DNA of 64,000 bases from Thermotoga sp. Mc24 (lineage in GTDB: Bacteria; Thermotogota; Thermotogae; Thermotogales; Thermotogaceae). Below, piece after piece: positions 1 to 9,854 of the stretch (positions are counted from its first letter, which is position 1; each line of letters starts with the position of its first letter). The translations under genes and the position numbers were made by a program. The notes under the pieces were generated by a model. The model worked only from the letters and a program-made list of their open reading frames with translations, had not been told where the DNA came from and made no database searches. The stretch is taken from contig NZ_JSFH01000010.1 in the NCBI RefSeq assembly GCF_000784835.1, forward strand, positions 1 to 64,000, written 5' to 3'.

Positions 1-1
1 T

Positions 2-679
2 GCTGAAGTACAAAATACTTCCACCGACATTCTAGGTATAGACCTTGGAATCAAAGACACAATCACATTGAGCGATGGCAAGAAATATAAAATGCCAGAC
101 CTTTCAAAATACGAGAGACAGATCAAAAGACTTCACAGACGATTATCCAGGAAACAGAGAGGTTCAAAGAACTGGGAAAAAGCACGTTTGTGTCTTGCAA
201 AGCTGTACGAGAAAATAGTCAACATAAAAAACGACTGGCTTCACAAGATCACACACGATCTTGTCAGCGAAAGCCAAGCTGGAAAGATCGTGGTGGAAGA
301 TCTCAACATCAAAGGTATGGTTCAAAACCACAGACTTGCCAGGCACATCCACATGCAGTCGTGGAGGAGATTCTTAGAACTTCTCGAGTACAAGGCAAAG
401 CGCTGTGGAATCGAAGTGATAAAAGCGAACAGATACTATCCCTCAAGTCAGATGTGCAGTGAATGCGGATACATAAACAAAGAAGTCAAAGACCTGAGCG
501 TTAGAGAATGGACGTGTCCTGTATGTGGAGCGCATCACGATAGAGACGTGAACGCTGCGAAGAATTTGGTCAGGTACGGCTTGATGCTTTCAATAGGGCG
601 GGAACCGTCCGAATTTACGCCTGTGGACAGTGCTCTGGCGGCGGAACCCGAAAGGGGTCTACGAGCTATCACGGGTTGA
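2..679 (+). CDS. tnpB: RNA-guided endonuclease TnpB (OrfB), 5' end outside window
   Basis: The reading frame is open from base 2, so the gene starts before the window. The visible part carries all three RuvC-like acidic motifs of TnpB: GIDLGIKD near the start, IVVEDLN in the middle and DRDVNAAKN near the end. Between the second and third lies a CxxC...CxxC zinc finger (CSECGY and CPVCGA). The C-terminus is a typical low-complexity TnpB tail. TnpB proteins are guided by an RNA made from the element's 3' end and cut DNA next to a target-adjacent motif; they are ancestors of Cas12. With all catalytic residues present in the visible part, the nuclease could be active. Its 3' end lies about 55 bp before the his operon start. 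Confidence 0.9.
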   Translation, partial: AEVQNTSTDILGIDLGIKDTITLSDGKKYKMPDLSKYERQIKRLHRRLSRKQRGSKNWEKARLCLAKLYEKIVNIKNDWLHKITHDLVSESQAGKIVVEDLNIKGMVQNHRLARHIHMQSWRRFLELLEYKAKRCGIEVIKANRYYPSSQMCSECGYINKEVKDLSVREWTCPVCGAHHDRDVNAAKNLVRYGLMLSIGREPSEFTPVDSALAAEPERGLRAITG

Positions 680-688
680 AGCGGGAAG

Positions 689-710
689 CCATGACTTCTA
701 TAAGTCATGG
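689..710 (+). other. IS right-end hairpin, probable 3' region of the TnpB guide RNA scaffold
   Basis: A perfect 9-bp stem, CCATGACTT / AAGTCATGG with a 4-base CTAT loop, starts 10 bases after the tnpB stop. In IS200/IS605 elements such a subterminal hairpin is bound by TnpA. In TnpB systems the overlapping transcript of the gene's 3' end and this flank forms the omega (re) RNA, with guide bases taken from DNA just outside the element. If that applies here, the guide would come from the hisZ leader. The hairpin is seen; the RNA role is inferred. Confidence 0.6.
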
Positions 711-734
711 TAGTTCACTGGGGAGGTGGATTTC

Positions 735-1553
735 TTGGATTTCGAGAAGGTGTTTTCGTTCTACAGTAAAGCCACGAAAAAAGGATTCTCACCGTTCTTC
801 GTCCCAACGCTCGAAAAGGCAGAAGAGCCGGCGGGGAATTTTTTCCTCGACAGAAAGGGCAATCTTTTCTCCATCAGAGAAGATTTCACAAAAACCGTCC
901 TCAACCATCGTAAAAGATATTCCCCCGATTCTCAAATCAAGGTCTGGTACGCCGATTTCGTTTACAGATACTCGGGAAGCGATTTGGTGGCGGAGTATCA
1001 ACTTGGACTCGAAAAGGTTCCAAGGAACTCCTTGGACGATTCGCTGGAAGTTCTTGAGATCATCGTCGAAAGTGCATCGGAATTTTTTGAAGGTCCGGTG
1101 ATAGTGGAAATAGGACACACCGGTGTTTACGAGGATCTACTGAAAGAAATTCCGAAGGACCTCCACGAGAAGGTTCTGAATCTCATCGACACGAAAAACC
1201 TCGCGGAAATCGAGTTTCTCTCTCACATGAAGAAAATTGATCTTTCCAGGGTAGAGAAGATTATCGAAGACAGCATATACCGGAGATCACCGGAACATTT
1301 GAAGACGATGGATCTCCCGCTTTCAGTGAGGGAAGATCTGCTTTCGGCATCTTCCTTCCTTCAGGAGAAGTTCCCCACCGTTTCCGTTGAGATCGATCTC
1401 ACCCTTGCGAGAACGATCGAAGAGTACTGTGGCCTGATATTCACCATCTACGACACATCTTCTTCCAGACTCGTAGCTGCCGGCGGAGAGTACACAGTGA
1501 ACGGAGAAAAAGGTGTGGGTGGATCCATCTTTCTGGAGGGAAAAACATGCTGA
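735..1553 (+). CDS. hisZ: ATP phosphoribosyltransferase regulatory subunit HisZ
   Basis: HisZ is a histidyl-tRNA synthetase-like protein with no aminoacylation role; it pairs with short-form HisG to make active, histidine-sensitive ATP phosphoribosyltransferase, the first enzyme of histidine synthesis. About 272 residues is shorter than typical HisZ (about 390), as remembered for Thermotoga. Class-II synthetase motif-2-like residues (FSIREDFTKT, FVYRYSG) are visible. A GTG at 726 is in frame but sits inside the Shine-Dalgarno GGGGAGG; TTG at 735 has proper spacing and is preferred. It overlaps hisG by 7 bp and is first in the his operon. The IS end lies immediately upstream, so the native promoter may be displaced or supplied by the element. 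Confidence 0.9.
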   Translation: MDFEKVFSFYSKATKKGFSPFFVPTLEKAEEPAGNFFLDRKGNLFSIREDFTKTVLNHRKRYSPDSQIKVWYADFVYRYSGSDLVAEYQLGLEKVPRNSLDDSLEVLEIIVESASEFFEGPVIVEIGHTGVYEDLLKEIPKDLHEKVLNLIDTKNLAEIEFLSHMKKIDLSRVEKIIEDSIYRRSPEHLKTMDLPLSVREDLLSASSFLQEKFPTVSVEIDLTLARTIEEYCGLIFTIYDTSSSRLVAAGGEYTVNGEKGVGGSIFLEGKTC

Positions 1554-2173
1554 AACTGGCAATCCCCAAAGGAAGGTTAGAAGAGAAGGTGATGACCTAC
1601 CTGAAAAAAACGGGAGTTATTTTCGAAAGGGAGTCTTCTATTCTTCGGGAAGGGAAGGATATCGTCTGTTTCATGGTGAGACCGTTCGATGTACCAACGT
1701 ATCTCGTTCACGGAGTGGCAGACATTGGATTCTGTGGAACCGATGTACTCCTCGAAAAAGAAACTAGTCTCATTCAGCCCTTCTTCATTCCCACAAACAT
1801 TAGCAGAATGGTTCTTGCCGGTCCGAAGGGAAGGGGAATACCAGAGGGTGAAAAGAGAATCGCCACGAAGTTTCCGAACGTAACTCAGAGATACTGCGAA
1901 TCCAAAGGATGGCACTGTCGCATAATACCACTGAAGGGTTCTGTCGAACTCGCTCCAATAGCCGGACTCTCAGATCTCATCGTGGACATCACCGAAACGG
2001 GAAGAACACTGAAAGAGAACAACCTGGAGATTCTCGATGAAATATTCGTCATAAGAACCCATGTTGTGGTGAATCCGGTGAGTTACAGAACGAAAAGAGA
2101 AGAGGTGGTTTCCTTCCTTGAAAAGCTCCAGGAGGTGATCGAACATGATTCTAATGAACAATCCCGGGGATAA
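1547..2173 (+). CDS. hisG: ATP phosphoribosyltransferase catalytic subunit, short form
   Basis: HisG joins ATP and PRPP to give phosphoribosyl-ATP, the committed step of histidine synthesis. The 208-residue product starts LKLAIPKGRLEE, the standard HisG opening, and has the PRPP-binding stretch SDLIVDITETGRTLKEN. It lacks the C-terminal regulatory ACT-like domain of long forms, which is why HisZ is present next door. It overlaps hisZ by 7 bp and hisD by 29 bp, so translation is probably coupled. Confidence 0.97.
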   Translation: MLKLAIPKGRLEEKVMTYLKKTGVIFERESSILREGKDIVCFMVRPFDVPTYLVHGVADIGFCGTDVLLEKETSLIQPFFIPTNISRMVLAGPKGRGIPEGEKRIATKFPNVTQRYCESKGWHCRIIPLKGSVELAPIAGLSDLIVDITETGRTLKENNLEILDEIFVIRTHVVVNPVSYRTKREEVVSFLEKLQEVIEHDSNEQSRG

Positions 2174-3431
2174 AGAAGTGCTCAGACTATTGAAACAAAG
2201 GATGGAATCTGTATCGCAGGTGGAAGAGACCGTAAAAGAAATCATCAGGAGAGTGAAAGAAGAAGGAGACAGAGCCCTCGAGGAATTCCTCAAAAGGTTC
2301 GAGAAGCACCCGGTGGGCATCGAGAACCTTCGTGTCACAGAGAAGGAAATATCGGAAGCCCAAGTAGAGGAAGAATTCGTTGAAACGATAAAAATCGTGA
2401 TAGAAGACCTGAAGGAATTCCATCGAAGACAGGAGGAAAGATCTTTCTTTTTCACGACGAAGGGTGGAAGCTTCCTTGGAGAGATGGTTGTTCCTCTCGA
2501 GAGTGTGGGAATCTACGTTCCTGGGGGAAAGGTTCCGTACTTTTCCACGCTCCTCATGTGCGCGGTTCCCGCTATCGTTGCTGGTGTGGAAAGGATCGCT
2601 GTCACAACACCACCGAATGAAAACGGAGGCATCTCTCCATACATCCTGAAAACCTGCGAAATCCTCGGTCTGAAGGAGATCTACCGGATGGGAGGGGCTC
2701 ACGCGGTAGCCGCCCTCACATACGGCACGGAAACAGTGAAACCCGTTGACAAGATCGTGGGACCCGGTGGAGTCTTCGTCACGCTCGCAAAGAAACACGT
2801 TTACGGAGACGTTGGAATCGATTCCATAGCGGGTCCCAGCGAGATTGCGATCGTGACAGACGGCAGTGCCGACCTGGATCTCATAGCCGCGGATTTCCTC
2901 TCCCAGGCAGAGCACGACGAGAACGCGATGAGTGTGGTGATAACCACTTCGAAAGAAGTCTTCGAAAAATTACCTCAGGTCATTGAAAGACACCTGGAAG
3001 CTCTTCCAGAAGAGAGAAGAAAAACGGCCAGGATTTCAACGGAAAATTTCGGTACCATCATCTTGACGGACAGTCTGAAAAGGGCCTTTGAGATCTCCAA
3101 CCTCATCGCCCCCGAACATCTGGAGGTCCTCGTGGAAAATCCGTTTGAGTCACTGGGACACATAAAGAACGCGGGATCTGTCTTTCTCGGAAAGTACACC
3201 TGTGAGTCTGTGGGAGACTACGGTGCGGGACCGAACCACGTTCTTCCCACCTTCAGATCCGCGAGGTTCTCCTCAGGACTCAGGGTTTCCGATTTCACGA
3301 AGAAGATATTCATCACACACCTCTCCGAAGAAGATTTCAGAAAAAAGGGCGAGCTTTACTCGAAGATGGCGCGCTGGGAAGGTTTTGAAGCCCACGCTCG
3401 GGCGATAGACGTCAGGAGGGAAAAGCTGTGA
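2145..3431 (+). CDS. hisD: Histidinol dehydrogenase
   Basis: HisD is a zinc enzyme that oxidises L-histidinol to L-histidine with two NAD+, the last two steps of the pathway. Length 428 is normal for the family. Visible signatures include the glycine-rich YVPGGKVPY, the substrate and zinc region [11 protein letters not shown] followed by [11 protein letters not shown], and [13 protein letters not shown] near-perfect ribosome site AGGAGGTGATC lies 9 bases before the ATG at 2145, inside the end of hisG, which supports this start despite the 29-bp overlap. Confidence 0.97.
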   Translation: MILMNNPGDKEVLRLLKQRMESVSQVEETVKEIIRRVKEEGDRALEEFLKRFEKHPVGIENLRVTEKEISEAQVEEEFVETIKIVIEDLKEFHRRQEERSFFFTTKGGSFLGEMVVPLESVGIYVPGGKVPYFSTLLMCAVPAIVAGVERIAVTTPPNENGGISPYILKTCEILGLKEIYRMGGAHAVAALTYGTETVKPVDKIVGPGGVFVTLAKKHVYGDVGIDSIAGPSEIAIVTDGSADLDLIAADFLSQAEHDENAMSVVITTSKEVFEKLPQVIERHLEALPEERRKTARISTENFGTIILTDSLKRAFEISNLIAPEHLEVLVENPFESLGHIKNAGSVFLGKYTCESVGDYGAGPNHVLPTFRSARFSSGLRVSDFTKKIFITHLSEEDFRKKGELYSKMARWEGFEAHARAIDVRREKL

Positions 3432-4435
3432 ATCCTCTCGATTTGATTGCAAAGAGGGCGTATCCGTACGAAACCGAAAAGAGAGACAAAACCTACCTTG
3501 CGCTGAATGAAAATCCGTTTCCCTTTCCAGAGGACCTCGTGGATGAAGTGTTTCGACGATTGAACAGCGACGCCCTGAGGATCTACTACGACTCCCCCGA
3601 TGAAGAATTAATAGAAAAGATACTCTCATACCTCGACACCGATTTTCTTTCGAAAAACAACGTCTCTGTGGGAAACGGAGCGGATGAGATCATCTACGTG
3701 ATGATGCTCATGTTCGACCGTTCCGTTTTCTTTCCCCCGACCTACAGCTGCTACAGGATCTTTGCGAAGGCAGTTGGAGCGAAATTCCTGGAAGTGCCGC
3801 TCACGAAAGATCTGAGGATACCTGAGGTGAACGTGGGAGAAGGAGACGTTGTTTTCATTCCGAACCCGAACAATCCAACGGGCCATGTTTTCGAAAGAGA
3901 GGAAATAGAAAGAATCCTGAAAACGGGTGCCTTCGTCGCGCTGGACGAAGCCTACTACGAATTCCACGGAGAAAGTTATGTGGATCTTCTGAAAAAATAC
4001 GAGAACCTCGCCGTGATCAGGACTTTCTCGAAAGCGTTTTCCCTGGCAGCGCAACGTGTCGGATACGTTGTGGCCTCGGAGAAGTTCATTGACGCTTACA
4101 ACAGGGTGAGACTTCCTTTCAACGTGAGCTACGTTTCCCAGATGTTCGCGAAGGTAGCTCTCGATCACAGAGAGATCTTTGAGGAGAGAACGAAGTTCAT
4201 CGTGGAAGAACGCGAGAGAATGAAGAGTATCCTCAGAAAAATGGGATACCGAATCACCGATTCCAGAGGAAACTTCGTGTTCATATTCATGGAAAAGGAA
4301 GAAAAAGAAAGACTTCTCGAACACCTCCGGGCAAAGAACATTGCTGTTCGTAGTTTCAGGGAAGGTGTTAGAATCACAATCGGAAAGCGCGAGGAGAACG
4401 ATATGATCCTGAAAGAACTGGAGGTGTTCAAATGA
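3428..4435 (+). CDS. hisC: Histidinol-phosphate aminotransferase
   Basis: HisC is a PLP-dependent class I/II aminotransferase converting imidazole acetol phosphate and glutamate to histidinol phosphate. The 335-residue product shows the fold-type I motifs [23 protein letters not shown] and [16 protein letters not shown], where the lysine of FSKAF carries PLP. It starts with GTG in a 4-bp overlap with the hisD stop and ends in an ATGA overlap with hisB. In Thermotoga this enzyme may also act on aromatic substrates, but the sequence alone does not show that. Confidence 0.96.
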   Translation: MNPLDLIAKRAYPYETEKRDKTYLALNENPFPFPEDLVDEVFRRLNSDALRIYYDSPDEELIEKILSYLDTDFLSKNNVSVGNGADEIIYVMMLMFDRSVFFPPTYSCYRIFAKAVGAKFLEVPLTKDLRIPEVNVGEGDVVFIPNPNNPTGHVFEREEIERILKTGAFVALDEAYYEFHGESYVDLLKKYENLAVIRTFSKAFSLAAQRVGYVVASEKFIDAYNRVRLPFNVSYVSQMFAKVALDHREIFEERTKFIVEERERMKSILRKMGYRITDSRGNFVFIFMEKEEKERLLEHLRAKNIAVRSFREGVRITIGKREENDMILKELEVFK

Positions 4436-5019
4436 CGGTAGAAAGACTGGAAAACGGCGTGATCGTTCAGAGAAACACCAACGAGATCGAGATCTCTATA
4501 ACACTCGACACGGTACACGGAAAACTCGAAGGGAGTACTGGTGTGAACTTCTTCGATCACCTTCTGAACACCTTCTGTCATTACTCCGGCCTGGGTCTCA
4601 GGGTGAGTACCTGCGAAAGCAAAGACGGTATCCTCCACCACCTGATAGAGGACTTTGGAATCTCACTGGGTCTCGCATTCAGGGAGCTCTTCGACTACAC
4701 GAAAGTGAGAAGATTCGGGGAAGCCACCGTTCCCATGAACGAGGCGCTGGTGGGATGCTACGTGGATCTTTCCGGAAGACCCTTCTTCCAGAAGAACTTC
4801 GAGTTCTCCGTTGAAAAGATAGAAGACATGCCCGTCGAAGGATTCGAGGAGTTCATGTGCGGATTCGTAAACCATGCAAGGATCACGGTCCACTTCTTCA
4901 AATTCTTTGGAAAGAACGACCATCACATTTCTGAATCTGCCATGAAATCTTTTGGACTCGCGATCGCCCGGGCTCTGGAGGGGTCGGAAAAAAAGACCAC
5001 TAAGGGTGTGATAGATTGA
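4432..5019 (+). CDS. hisB: Imidazoleglycerol-phosphate dehydratase
   Basis: HisB removes water from imidazole glycerol phosphate to give imidazole acetol phosphate, using two Mn2+ ions. The 195-residue product is the single-function form without the phosphatase domain found in enterobacteria. The metal-binding histidine motifs are visible as [16 protein letters not shown] and [14 protein letters not shown]. It overlaps both neighbours by 4 bp. No histidinol-phosphate phosphatase gene is in this operon, so that step must be encoded elsewhere. Confidence 0.97.
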   Translation: MTVERLENGVIVQRNTNEIEISITLDTVHGKLEGSTGVNFFDHLLNTFCHYSGLGLRVSTCESKDGILHHLIEDFGISLGLAFRELFDYTKVRRFGEATVPMNEALVGCYVDLSGRPFFQKNFEFSVEKIEDMPVEGFEEFMCGFVNHARITVHFFKFFGKNDHHISESAMKSFGLAIARALEGSEKKTTKGVID

Positions 5020-5621
5020 GGATCGGAATAATCTCTGTTGGTCCGGGAAACATAATGAACCTGTACCGTGGAGTGAAGAGGGCATCAGAAAATTTTGAGG
5101 ATGTTTCGATAGAACTCGTGGAGTCACCTCAAGACGATCTGTACGATCTTCTGTTCATCCCGGGTGTAGGACACTTCGGCGAAGGAATGAGACGACTCAG
5201 AGAGAACGGTCTTGTTGAGTTCATAAAAAAACACGTCGAAGATGGAAAATACGTGGTCGGAGTCTGCCTTGGAATGCAGCTCCTTTTTGAAGAGAGCGAA
5301 GAGGCACCCGGCGTAAAGGGTCTTTCTCTCATAGAAGGAAACGTCGTGAAACTGAAGAGTAGAAGACTTCCACACATGGGCTGGAACGAGGTGATCTTCA
5401 AAGACACGTTTCCGAACGGGTATTACTACTTCGTCCACACCTACAGAGCCGTGTGCAAAGAGGAACACGTTCTGGGAACAACGGAATACGACGGTGAGAT
5501 CTTTCCATCCGCGGTGAGGAAGGGGAGAATTCTGGGTTTTCAGTTCCATCCCGAAAAGAGTTCAAAAATCGGAAGAAAACTGCTTGAGAAGGTGATCGAA
5601 TGCTCGTTGTCCCGGCGATAG
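5016..5621 (+). CDS. hisH: Imidazole glycerol phosphate synthase, glutaminase subunit
   Basis: HisH is the class-I glutamine amidotransferase half of IGP synthase. It frees ammonia from glutamine and passes it through the HisF barrel. The catalytic triad is visible: Cys84 in GVCLGMQLL, and His178 and Glu180 in FQFHPEKS. The first codon is TTG, overlapping the hisB TGA stop by 4 bp. The gene overlaps hisA by 22 bp. Length 201 matches T. maritima HisH as remembered. Confidence 0.96.
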   Translation: MRIGIISVGPGNIMNLYRGVKRASENFEDVSIELVESPQDDLYDLLFIPGVGHFGEGMRRLRENGLVEFIKKHVEDGKYVVGVCLGMQLLFEESEEAPGVKGLSLIEGNVVKLKSRRLPHMGWNEVIFKDTFPNGYYYFVHTYRAVCKEEHVLGTTEYDGEIFPSAVRKGRILGFQFHPEKSSKIGRKLLEKVIECSLSRR

Positions 5622-6325
5622 ATCTCTTCAGAGGAAAGGTAGCGAGAATGGTGAAAGGAAAAAAGGAGAACACCATATTCTACGAAAAAGATCCCGCAGA
5701 GCTGGTGAAAAAACTCATCGAAGAGGGATTCACACTGATCCACGTTGTGGATCTTTCGAAGGCGATAGAAAACAGCGTTGAGAACTTTCCTGTCCTCGAA
5801 AGACTTTCCGAATTTGCCGAACACATACAGATCGGAGGCGGGATCAGATCATTCGATTACGCAGAAAGACTCCGCAAGCTGGGATACAGAAGACAGATTG
5901 TGAGTTCAAAAGTTCTGGAAGATCCTTCTTTTCTGAAATTTCTGAAAGAAATCGACGTGGAGCCCGTGTTCAGTCTGGACACCCGAGGTGGGAAAGTCGC
6001 GTTCAAAGGATGGCTGGCGGAAGAGGAAATCGATCCGATATCTCTTCTGAAGAGACTGAAGGAATACGGTCTTGAAGAGATCGTACACACGGAGATCGAA
6101 AAAGATGGCACTCTTCAGGAGCACGATTTTTCTCTCACCAGGAAGATAGCGATCGAAGCTGAAGTGAACGTATTCGCAGCAGGGGGAATCTCTTCGGAGA
6201 ACTCTTTGAAAACAGCGCAGAGGGTTCACAGAGAAACGAACGGGCTTCTCAAAGGTGTGATCGTGGGAAGGGCATTTCTGGAGGGAATTCTCACAGTTGA
6301 GGTGATGAAGAGATATGCTCGCTAA
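5600..6325 (+). CDS. hisA: ProFAR isomerase HisA
   Basis: HisA is a (beta/alpha)8-barrel that carries out the Amadori rearrangement of ProFAR to PRFAR. The N-terminus [11 protein letters not shown] holds the first catalytic aspartate (Asp8), and the second lies in [15 protein letters not shown]. Phosphate-binding loops are seen as IGGGIRSF and AAGGISS. The 241-residue barrel is homologous to HisF; the T. maritima pair is the classic example of half-barrel duplication. It overlaps hisH by 22 bp and hisF by 11 bp. Confidence 0.97.
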   Translation: MLVVPAIDLFRGKVARMVKGKKENTIFYEKDPAELVKKLIEEGFTLIHVVDLSKAIENSVENFPVLERLSEFAEHIQIGGGIRSFDYAERLRKLGYRRQIVSSKVLEDPSFLKFLKEIDVEPVFSLDTRGGKVAFKGWLAEEEIDPISLLKRLKEYGLEEIVHTEIEKDGTLQEHDFSLTRKIAIEAEVNVFAAGGISSENSLKTAQRVHRETNGLLKGVIVGRAFLEGILTVEVMKRYAR

Positions 6326-7079
6326 GAGAATAATCGCATGTCTCGACGTGAAAGACGGCCGTGTGGTGAAGGGAACGAACTTCGAAAATCTCAGGGACAG
6401 CGGTGATCCGGTCGAGTTGGGGAAGTTCTATTCCGAAATTGGAATAGACGAACTCGTTTTTCTGGATATCACCGCATCTGTTGAGAAGAGGAAAACCATG
6501 CTGGAACTGGTCGAAAAGGTGGCCGAGCAGATCGACATTCCGTTCACCGTTGGAGGAGGCATCCACGACTTCGAAACGGCCTCCGAACTCATTCTCCGGG
6601 GTGCGGACAAGGTGAGCATAAACACGGCGGCTGTGGAGGATCCTTCCCTGATCACGAAGATCGCCCGAACTTTCGGAAGCCAGGCCGTCGTCGTGGCGAT
6701 AGATGCAAAAAGGGTGGATGGAGAGTTCGTGGTCTTCACCTACTCCGGAAAGAAGAACACGGGCATACTTCTGAGAGACTGGGTGGTTGAAGTAGAAAGG
6801 AGAGGGGCAGGAGAGATTCTACTCACCAGTATCGACAGAGACGGCACGAAAGCAGGTTACGACACGGAGATGATAAGGTTTGTGAGACCACTGACTACGC
6901 TTCCCATCATCGCTTCTGGTGGTGCGGGAAAAATGGAACATTTCCTTGAAGCGTTTCTGGCGGGTGCCGACGCTGCCCTTGCGGCTTCTGTTTTTCATTT
7001 CAGAGAGATCGATGTGAGAGAATTGAAAGAATATCTCAAAAAACACGGAGTGAACGTGAGACTGGAGGGGTTGCGATGA
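6315..7079 (+). CDS. hisF: Imidazole glycerol phosphate synthase, cyclase subunit
   Basis: HisF is the (beta/alpha)8-barrel cyclase of IGP synthase. It uses ammonia from HisH to turn PRFAR into IGP and AICAR. Catalytic Asp11 lies in [10 protein letters not shown], and the second aspartate (Asp130) lies in [12 protein letters not shown]. Phosphate-site motifs VGGGIHDF and IASGGAGKM are present. From memory it differs from T. maritima MSB8 HisF at a handful of positions and has one extra C-terminal arginine (254 residues), suggesting a close relative and not MSB8 itself. It overlaps hisIE by 4 bp. Confidence 0.98.
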   Translation: MLAKRIIACLDVKDGRVVKGTNFENLRDSGDPVELGKFYSEIGIDELVFLDITASVEKRKTMLELVEKVAEQIDIPFTVGGGIHDFETASELILRGADKVSINTAAVEDPSLITKIARTFGSQAVVVAIDAKRVDGEFVVFTYSGKKNTGILLRDWVVEVERRGAGEILLTSIDRDGTKAGYDTEMIRFVRPLTTLPIIASGGAGKMEHFLEAFLAGADAALAASVFHFREIDVRELKEYLKKHGVNVRLEGLR

Positions 7080-7666
7080 CGCTCTATCCAGTGGTGGTTC
7101 AGGAGAAAACAACGGGTGAAGTGTTGATGTTGGCCTACGCGAACGAGGAGGCTTTGGAGCTCACCAAGAAAACGGGATACGCGCATTTCTTTTCGAGGGA
7201 GAGGCAGAAAATCTGGAAAAAGGGAGAGACCTCTGGAAACACGATGAGAGTGGTTGAAATAAGAAGAGACTGCGATGACGATGCTTACCTGTACATCGTC
7301 GATTTTCCAGAAGACAAGGTGGCGTGTCACACGGGAAACAGATCCTGTTTTTTCAAGGTGGAACACAGATTTGAAGAAACGGGCTCTCCCACCTTCTGGC
7401 TGGATCTCTACAGACTCGTTAAAAAAAGAAAAGAAGAGATGCCGGAAGGTTCCTACACGTCGAAGCTCTTCAGGGAAGGCAAGGGAAAAATTGCCAAAAA
7501 GTTCGGTGAAGAAGCGGTAGAGGTGATCACAGGGTATCTCCAGAATGACAAAGAAAACCTCGTCTGGGAAATAGCGGACATGATCTACCACCTCACCGTC
7601 CTCATGGTCGACGCTGGTGTCACTATCCAGGATGTCATGAAGGAGCTCGAAAAGAGAAGAAAGTGA
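7076..7666 (+). CDS. hisI: Bifunctional phosphoribosyl-AMP cyclohydrolase / phosphoribosyl-ATP pyrophosphatase
   Basis: This fused HisIE carries out steps 2 and 3 of the pathway. Residues 1-110 or so are the Zn/Mg-dependent cyclohydrolase ([32 protein letters not shown], with metal-binding cysteines and aspartates). About residues 115-196 are the helical MazG-like pyrophosphatase ([20 protein letters not shown]). It is last in the his operon. Its stop codon abuts the stop of the convergent wecB with no bases between, and no clear hairpin terminator is seen in the junction. Confidence 0.96.
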   Translation: MTLYPVVVQEKTTGEVLMLAYANEEALELTKKTGYAHFFSRERQKIWKKGETSGNTMRVVEIRRDCDDDAYLYIVDFPEDKVACHTGNRSCFFKVEHRFEETGSPTFWLDLYRLVKKRKEEMPEGSYTSKLFREGKGKIAKKFGEEAVEVITGYLQNDKENLVWEIADMIYHLTVLMVDAGVTIQDVMKELEKRRK

Positions 7667-8803
7667 TCAGCCAAATTCCTCCGGTGGATCTGAAAGCCCG
7701 AATTCGTGGAGAATCGCCTTCACTATGCGCTCTGAAGCCCTGCCATCCCCGAATGGATTCACGGCTTTCGCCATTTTTTCGTATTCTTCTCTGTCCAAAA
7801 GAAGCTTTTTTGCGAGTTCGAATATTCTTTCTTCCTCCACTCCTCCCAAAACGGCAACACCCGCTTCGATCGCTTCGGGCCTTTCAGTTTCCCTTCTCAG
7901 AACGATCACCGGCTTTCCGAGGGCCGGTGCCTCTTCCTGTATTCCTCCAGAGTCCGTCATGATGAGATAGCTTCTTGCCATCAGATTGTGCATGTCTATC
8001 ACATTCACGGGGTCGATCAAGAAGACTCTCTCCATGTTTTCGAGCATCGGGAAGACGATCTCTCTCACGGCGGGGTTCATGTGAACCGGGTAAATCACCC
8101 TCACATCTTCGAATTCTTCAACGATCCTTCTCACTGCTTTACAGATGTTTTCAAGGGGCTTTCCGATGTTCTCTCTTCTATGGGAAGTGAGAAGGATGTA
8201 CCTTCCGTCGGAAAAATCCATATTCCTCAAAACCGGATTCTCAAAAACGTGGTTCTCCTTCACGGTGTACCTGAGGGCGTCTATCACCGTGTTTCCAGTC
8301 ACGTAGATCTTTCCCATGACGTTTTCCCTAAGAAGGTTCTCTCTGTTCCTCTTTGTAGGTGCGAAATGCAGTGTAGAAAGAACACCCGTTAGTCTTCTGT
8401 TGATCTCCTCTGGGAAAGGGGAGTACCTGTCATTTGTTCTCAAGCCTGCTTCAACGTGGCCAACCGGGATCCTGTGATAGAAGGCCGCGAGTGCTCCTGC
8501 GAACGTAGTCGTTGTGTCTCCCTGAACCAGTACGATATCCGGTTTTAACTCTTCAATCAAATCGTAGAGACCCGACAGTGCGTTCACAGTTATATCGGCA
8601 AGACTCTGCCGCTCTTTCATTATGTTCAGGTCAAAATCCAGTTTTATATCGAAAACTTCCAGCACCTGGTCCAGCATCTGTCTGTGCTGAGCGGTGACAC
8701 AGACCAAACTTTCCACGTTTCGTTCTTCTTCGAGTTTTTTCACGAGAGGTGCCATCTTTATTGCTTCGGGTCTTGTTCCGAAGACGCTGAGAACTCTGAT
8801 CAC
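7667..8803 (-). CDS. wecB: UDP-N-acetylglucosamine 2-epimerase (non-hydrolysing)
   Basis: The enzyme interconverts UDP-GlcNAc and UDP-ManNAc for cell-surface polysaccharides. The 378-residue product begins IRVLSVFGTRPEAIKMAPL, the hallmark start, and carries FVQGDTTT-like (LVQGDTTTTF), HVEAGLRT, TSHRREN and MTDSGGIQEEAPALGKPV. The GTG at 8812 is within the ribosome site AGGAGGTGG, so the GTG at 8803 is chosen. It diverges from manC across 43 bp that must hold both promoters, and the two are probably part of the same sugar-nucleotide supply. Confidence 0.95.
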   Translation of the reverse strand: MIRVLSVFGTRPEAIKMAPLVKKLEEERNVESLVCVTAQHRQMLDQVLEVFDIKLDFDLNIMKERQSLADITVNALSGLYDLIEELKPDIVLVQGDTTTTFAGALAAFYHRIPVGHVEAGLRTNDRYSPFPEEINRRLTGVLSTLHFAPTKRNRENLLRENVMGKIYVTGNTVIDALRYTVKENHVFENPVLRNMDFSDGRYILLTSHRRENIGKPLENICKAVRRIVEEFEDVRVIYPVHMNPAVREIVFPMLENMERVFLIDPVNVIDMHNLMARSYLIMTDSGGIQEEAPALGKPVIVLRRETERPEAIEAGVAVLGGVEEERIFELAKKLLLDREEYEKMAKAVNPFGDGRASERIVKAILHEFGLSDPPEEFG

Positions 8804-8846
8804 GTCCTCCACCTCCTGTTAAAATTGTACACGAGGAGGTGAAGTA

Positions 8847-9854
8847 ATGAAAGCTCTGATTCTCGCAGGAGGATCTGGAGAAAGATTCTGGCCCCTTTCC
8901 ACTCCTGAGACTCCAAAACAGTTTTTGAAACTCTTTGGAAACAAGAGTCTCATAAGGTGGACCTTCGAACGTGTTATGGAGGAAATGGACCCAAAAGACG
9001 TGATCGTTGTAACTCACAAAGACTACGTTGAGAGAACGAAAAGAGAACTTCCAGAGATCCCTGATGAGAACATCATCGCAGAGCCAACGAAGAAAAACAC
9101 CGCTCCAGCCTGTTTCATAGGAACAAAGCTGGCGGATGACGATGAGCCGGTGCTTGTTCTACCCGCGGACCACAGAATACCGGACACAAAAAAATTCTGG
9201 AAAACGGTGAAGAAATCACTCGATGCCCTGGATAAGTACGGCGGTCTTTTCACTTTCGGCATCGTTCCAACAAGGCCGGAAACCGGCTACGGCTACATAG
9301 AGATCGGAGAAGAACTGGAAGAAGGAGTTCACAAAGTTGCTCAGTTCAGGGAAAAGCCGGACTTTGAAACGGCTAAAAGATTCGTCGAAAGTGGAAGATT
9401 CCTCTGGAACAGCGGAATGTTCCTGTGGAAAGCGAAAGAATTCATCGAAGAAGCGAAGGTGTGTGAACCATCCATATACGAAAACCTGAAGGATGTCGAT
9501 CCAAGAAATTTCGAAGAGCTCAAAAAAGCCTACGAAAAAGTACCTTCGATCAGCGTGGACTACGCTGTCATGGAGAGATCGGAAAAGGTGCGGGTTGTGA
9601 AGGCGGATTTCGAGTGGTCTGACGTGGGAAACTGGTCTTCCGTGAGAGAAATAGAGGGATACACAGAAGAATCGGACGAAGTGATACTCATCGACAGTGA
9701 ACGCATCTTCGTGAAAACCCACAACAAACCCATAGCGGTTGTTGGGCTATCTGATCTGATCGTGGTCGACACACCGAACGGGATTCTGATCTGCAAAGAA
9801 GAGTATGCTCAAAAAGTGAGAGAGGTGGTCAAGAAGCTCTTTCGTACTTCCTGA
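8847..9854 (+). CDS. manC: Mannose-1-phosphate guanylyltransferase
   Basis: Makes GDP-mannose from mannose 1-phosphate and GTP. The 335-residue protein has only the nucleotidyltransferase domain, with the opening LILAGGSGERFWPLS, the GEN-type loop EPTKKNTAP, LPADHRIPD, FREKPD and the WNSGMF and FEWSDVGNW motifs. It lacks the phosphomannose isomerase domain of longer ManC/ManA fusions. The last 26 bp overlap the 3' end of the convergent MFS gene. The product would feed mannosylated glycans or compatible solutes such as mannosylglycerate-type compounds; which of these cannot be told here. Confidence 0.93.
   Translation: MKALILAGGSGERFWPLSTPETPKQFLKLFGNKSLIRWTFERVMEEMDPKDVIVVTHKDYVERTKRELPEIPDENIIAEPTKKNTAPACFIGTKLADDDEPVLVLPADHRIPDTKKFWKTVKKSLDALDKYGGLFTFGIVPTRPETGYGYIEIGEELEEGVHKVAQFREKPDFETAKRFVESGRFLWNSGMFLWKAKEFIEEAKVCEPSIYENLKDVDPRNFEELKKAYEKVPSISVDYAVMERSEKVRVVKADFEWSDVGNWSSVREIEGYTEESDEVILIDSERIFVKTHNKPIAVVGLSDLIVVDTPNGILICKEEYAQKVREVVKKLFRTS

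Larger units (their letters stand above)
1..715 (+). mobile_element. IS200/IS605-type element, right part only
   Basis: The window opens inside a tnpB gene whose downstream flank ends in a short hairpin and then directly in the hisZ ribosome site. A tnpB followed within about 40 bp by a subterminal hairpin is the usual right end of IS200/IS605 (IS1341-like) elements. No TnpA is visible, but the left end lies outside the window. The exact right boundary cannot be fixed without the left end or an empty site. Confidence 0.75.

Noticed and set aside
7660-7675. Possible terminator between hisIE and wecB
   Set aside because: The two stop codons abut and no stem-loop with a T run can be drawn in the junction.
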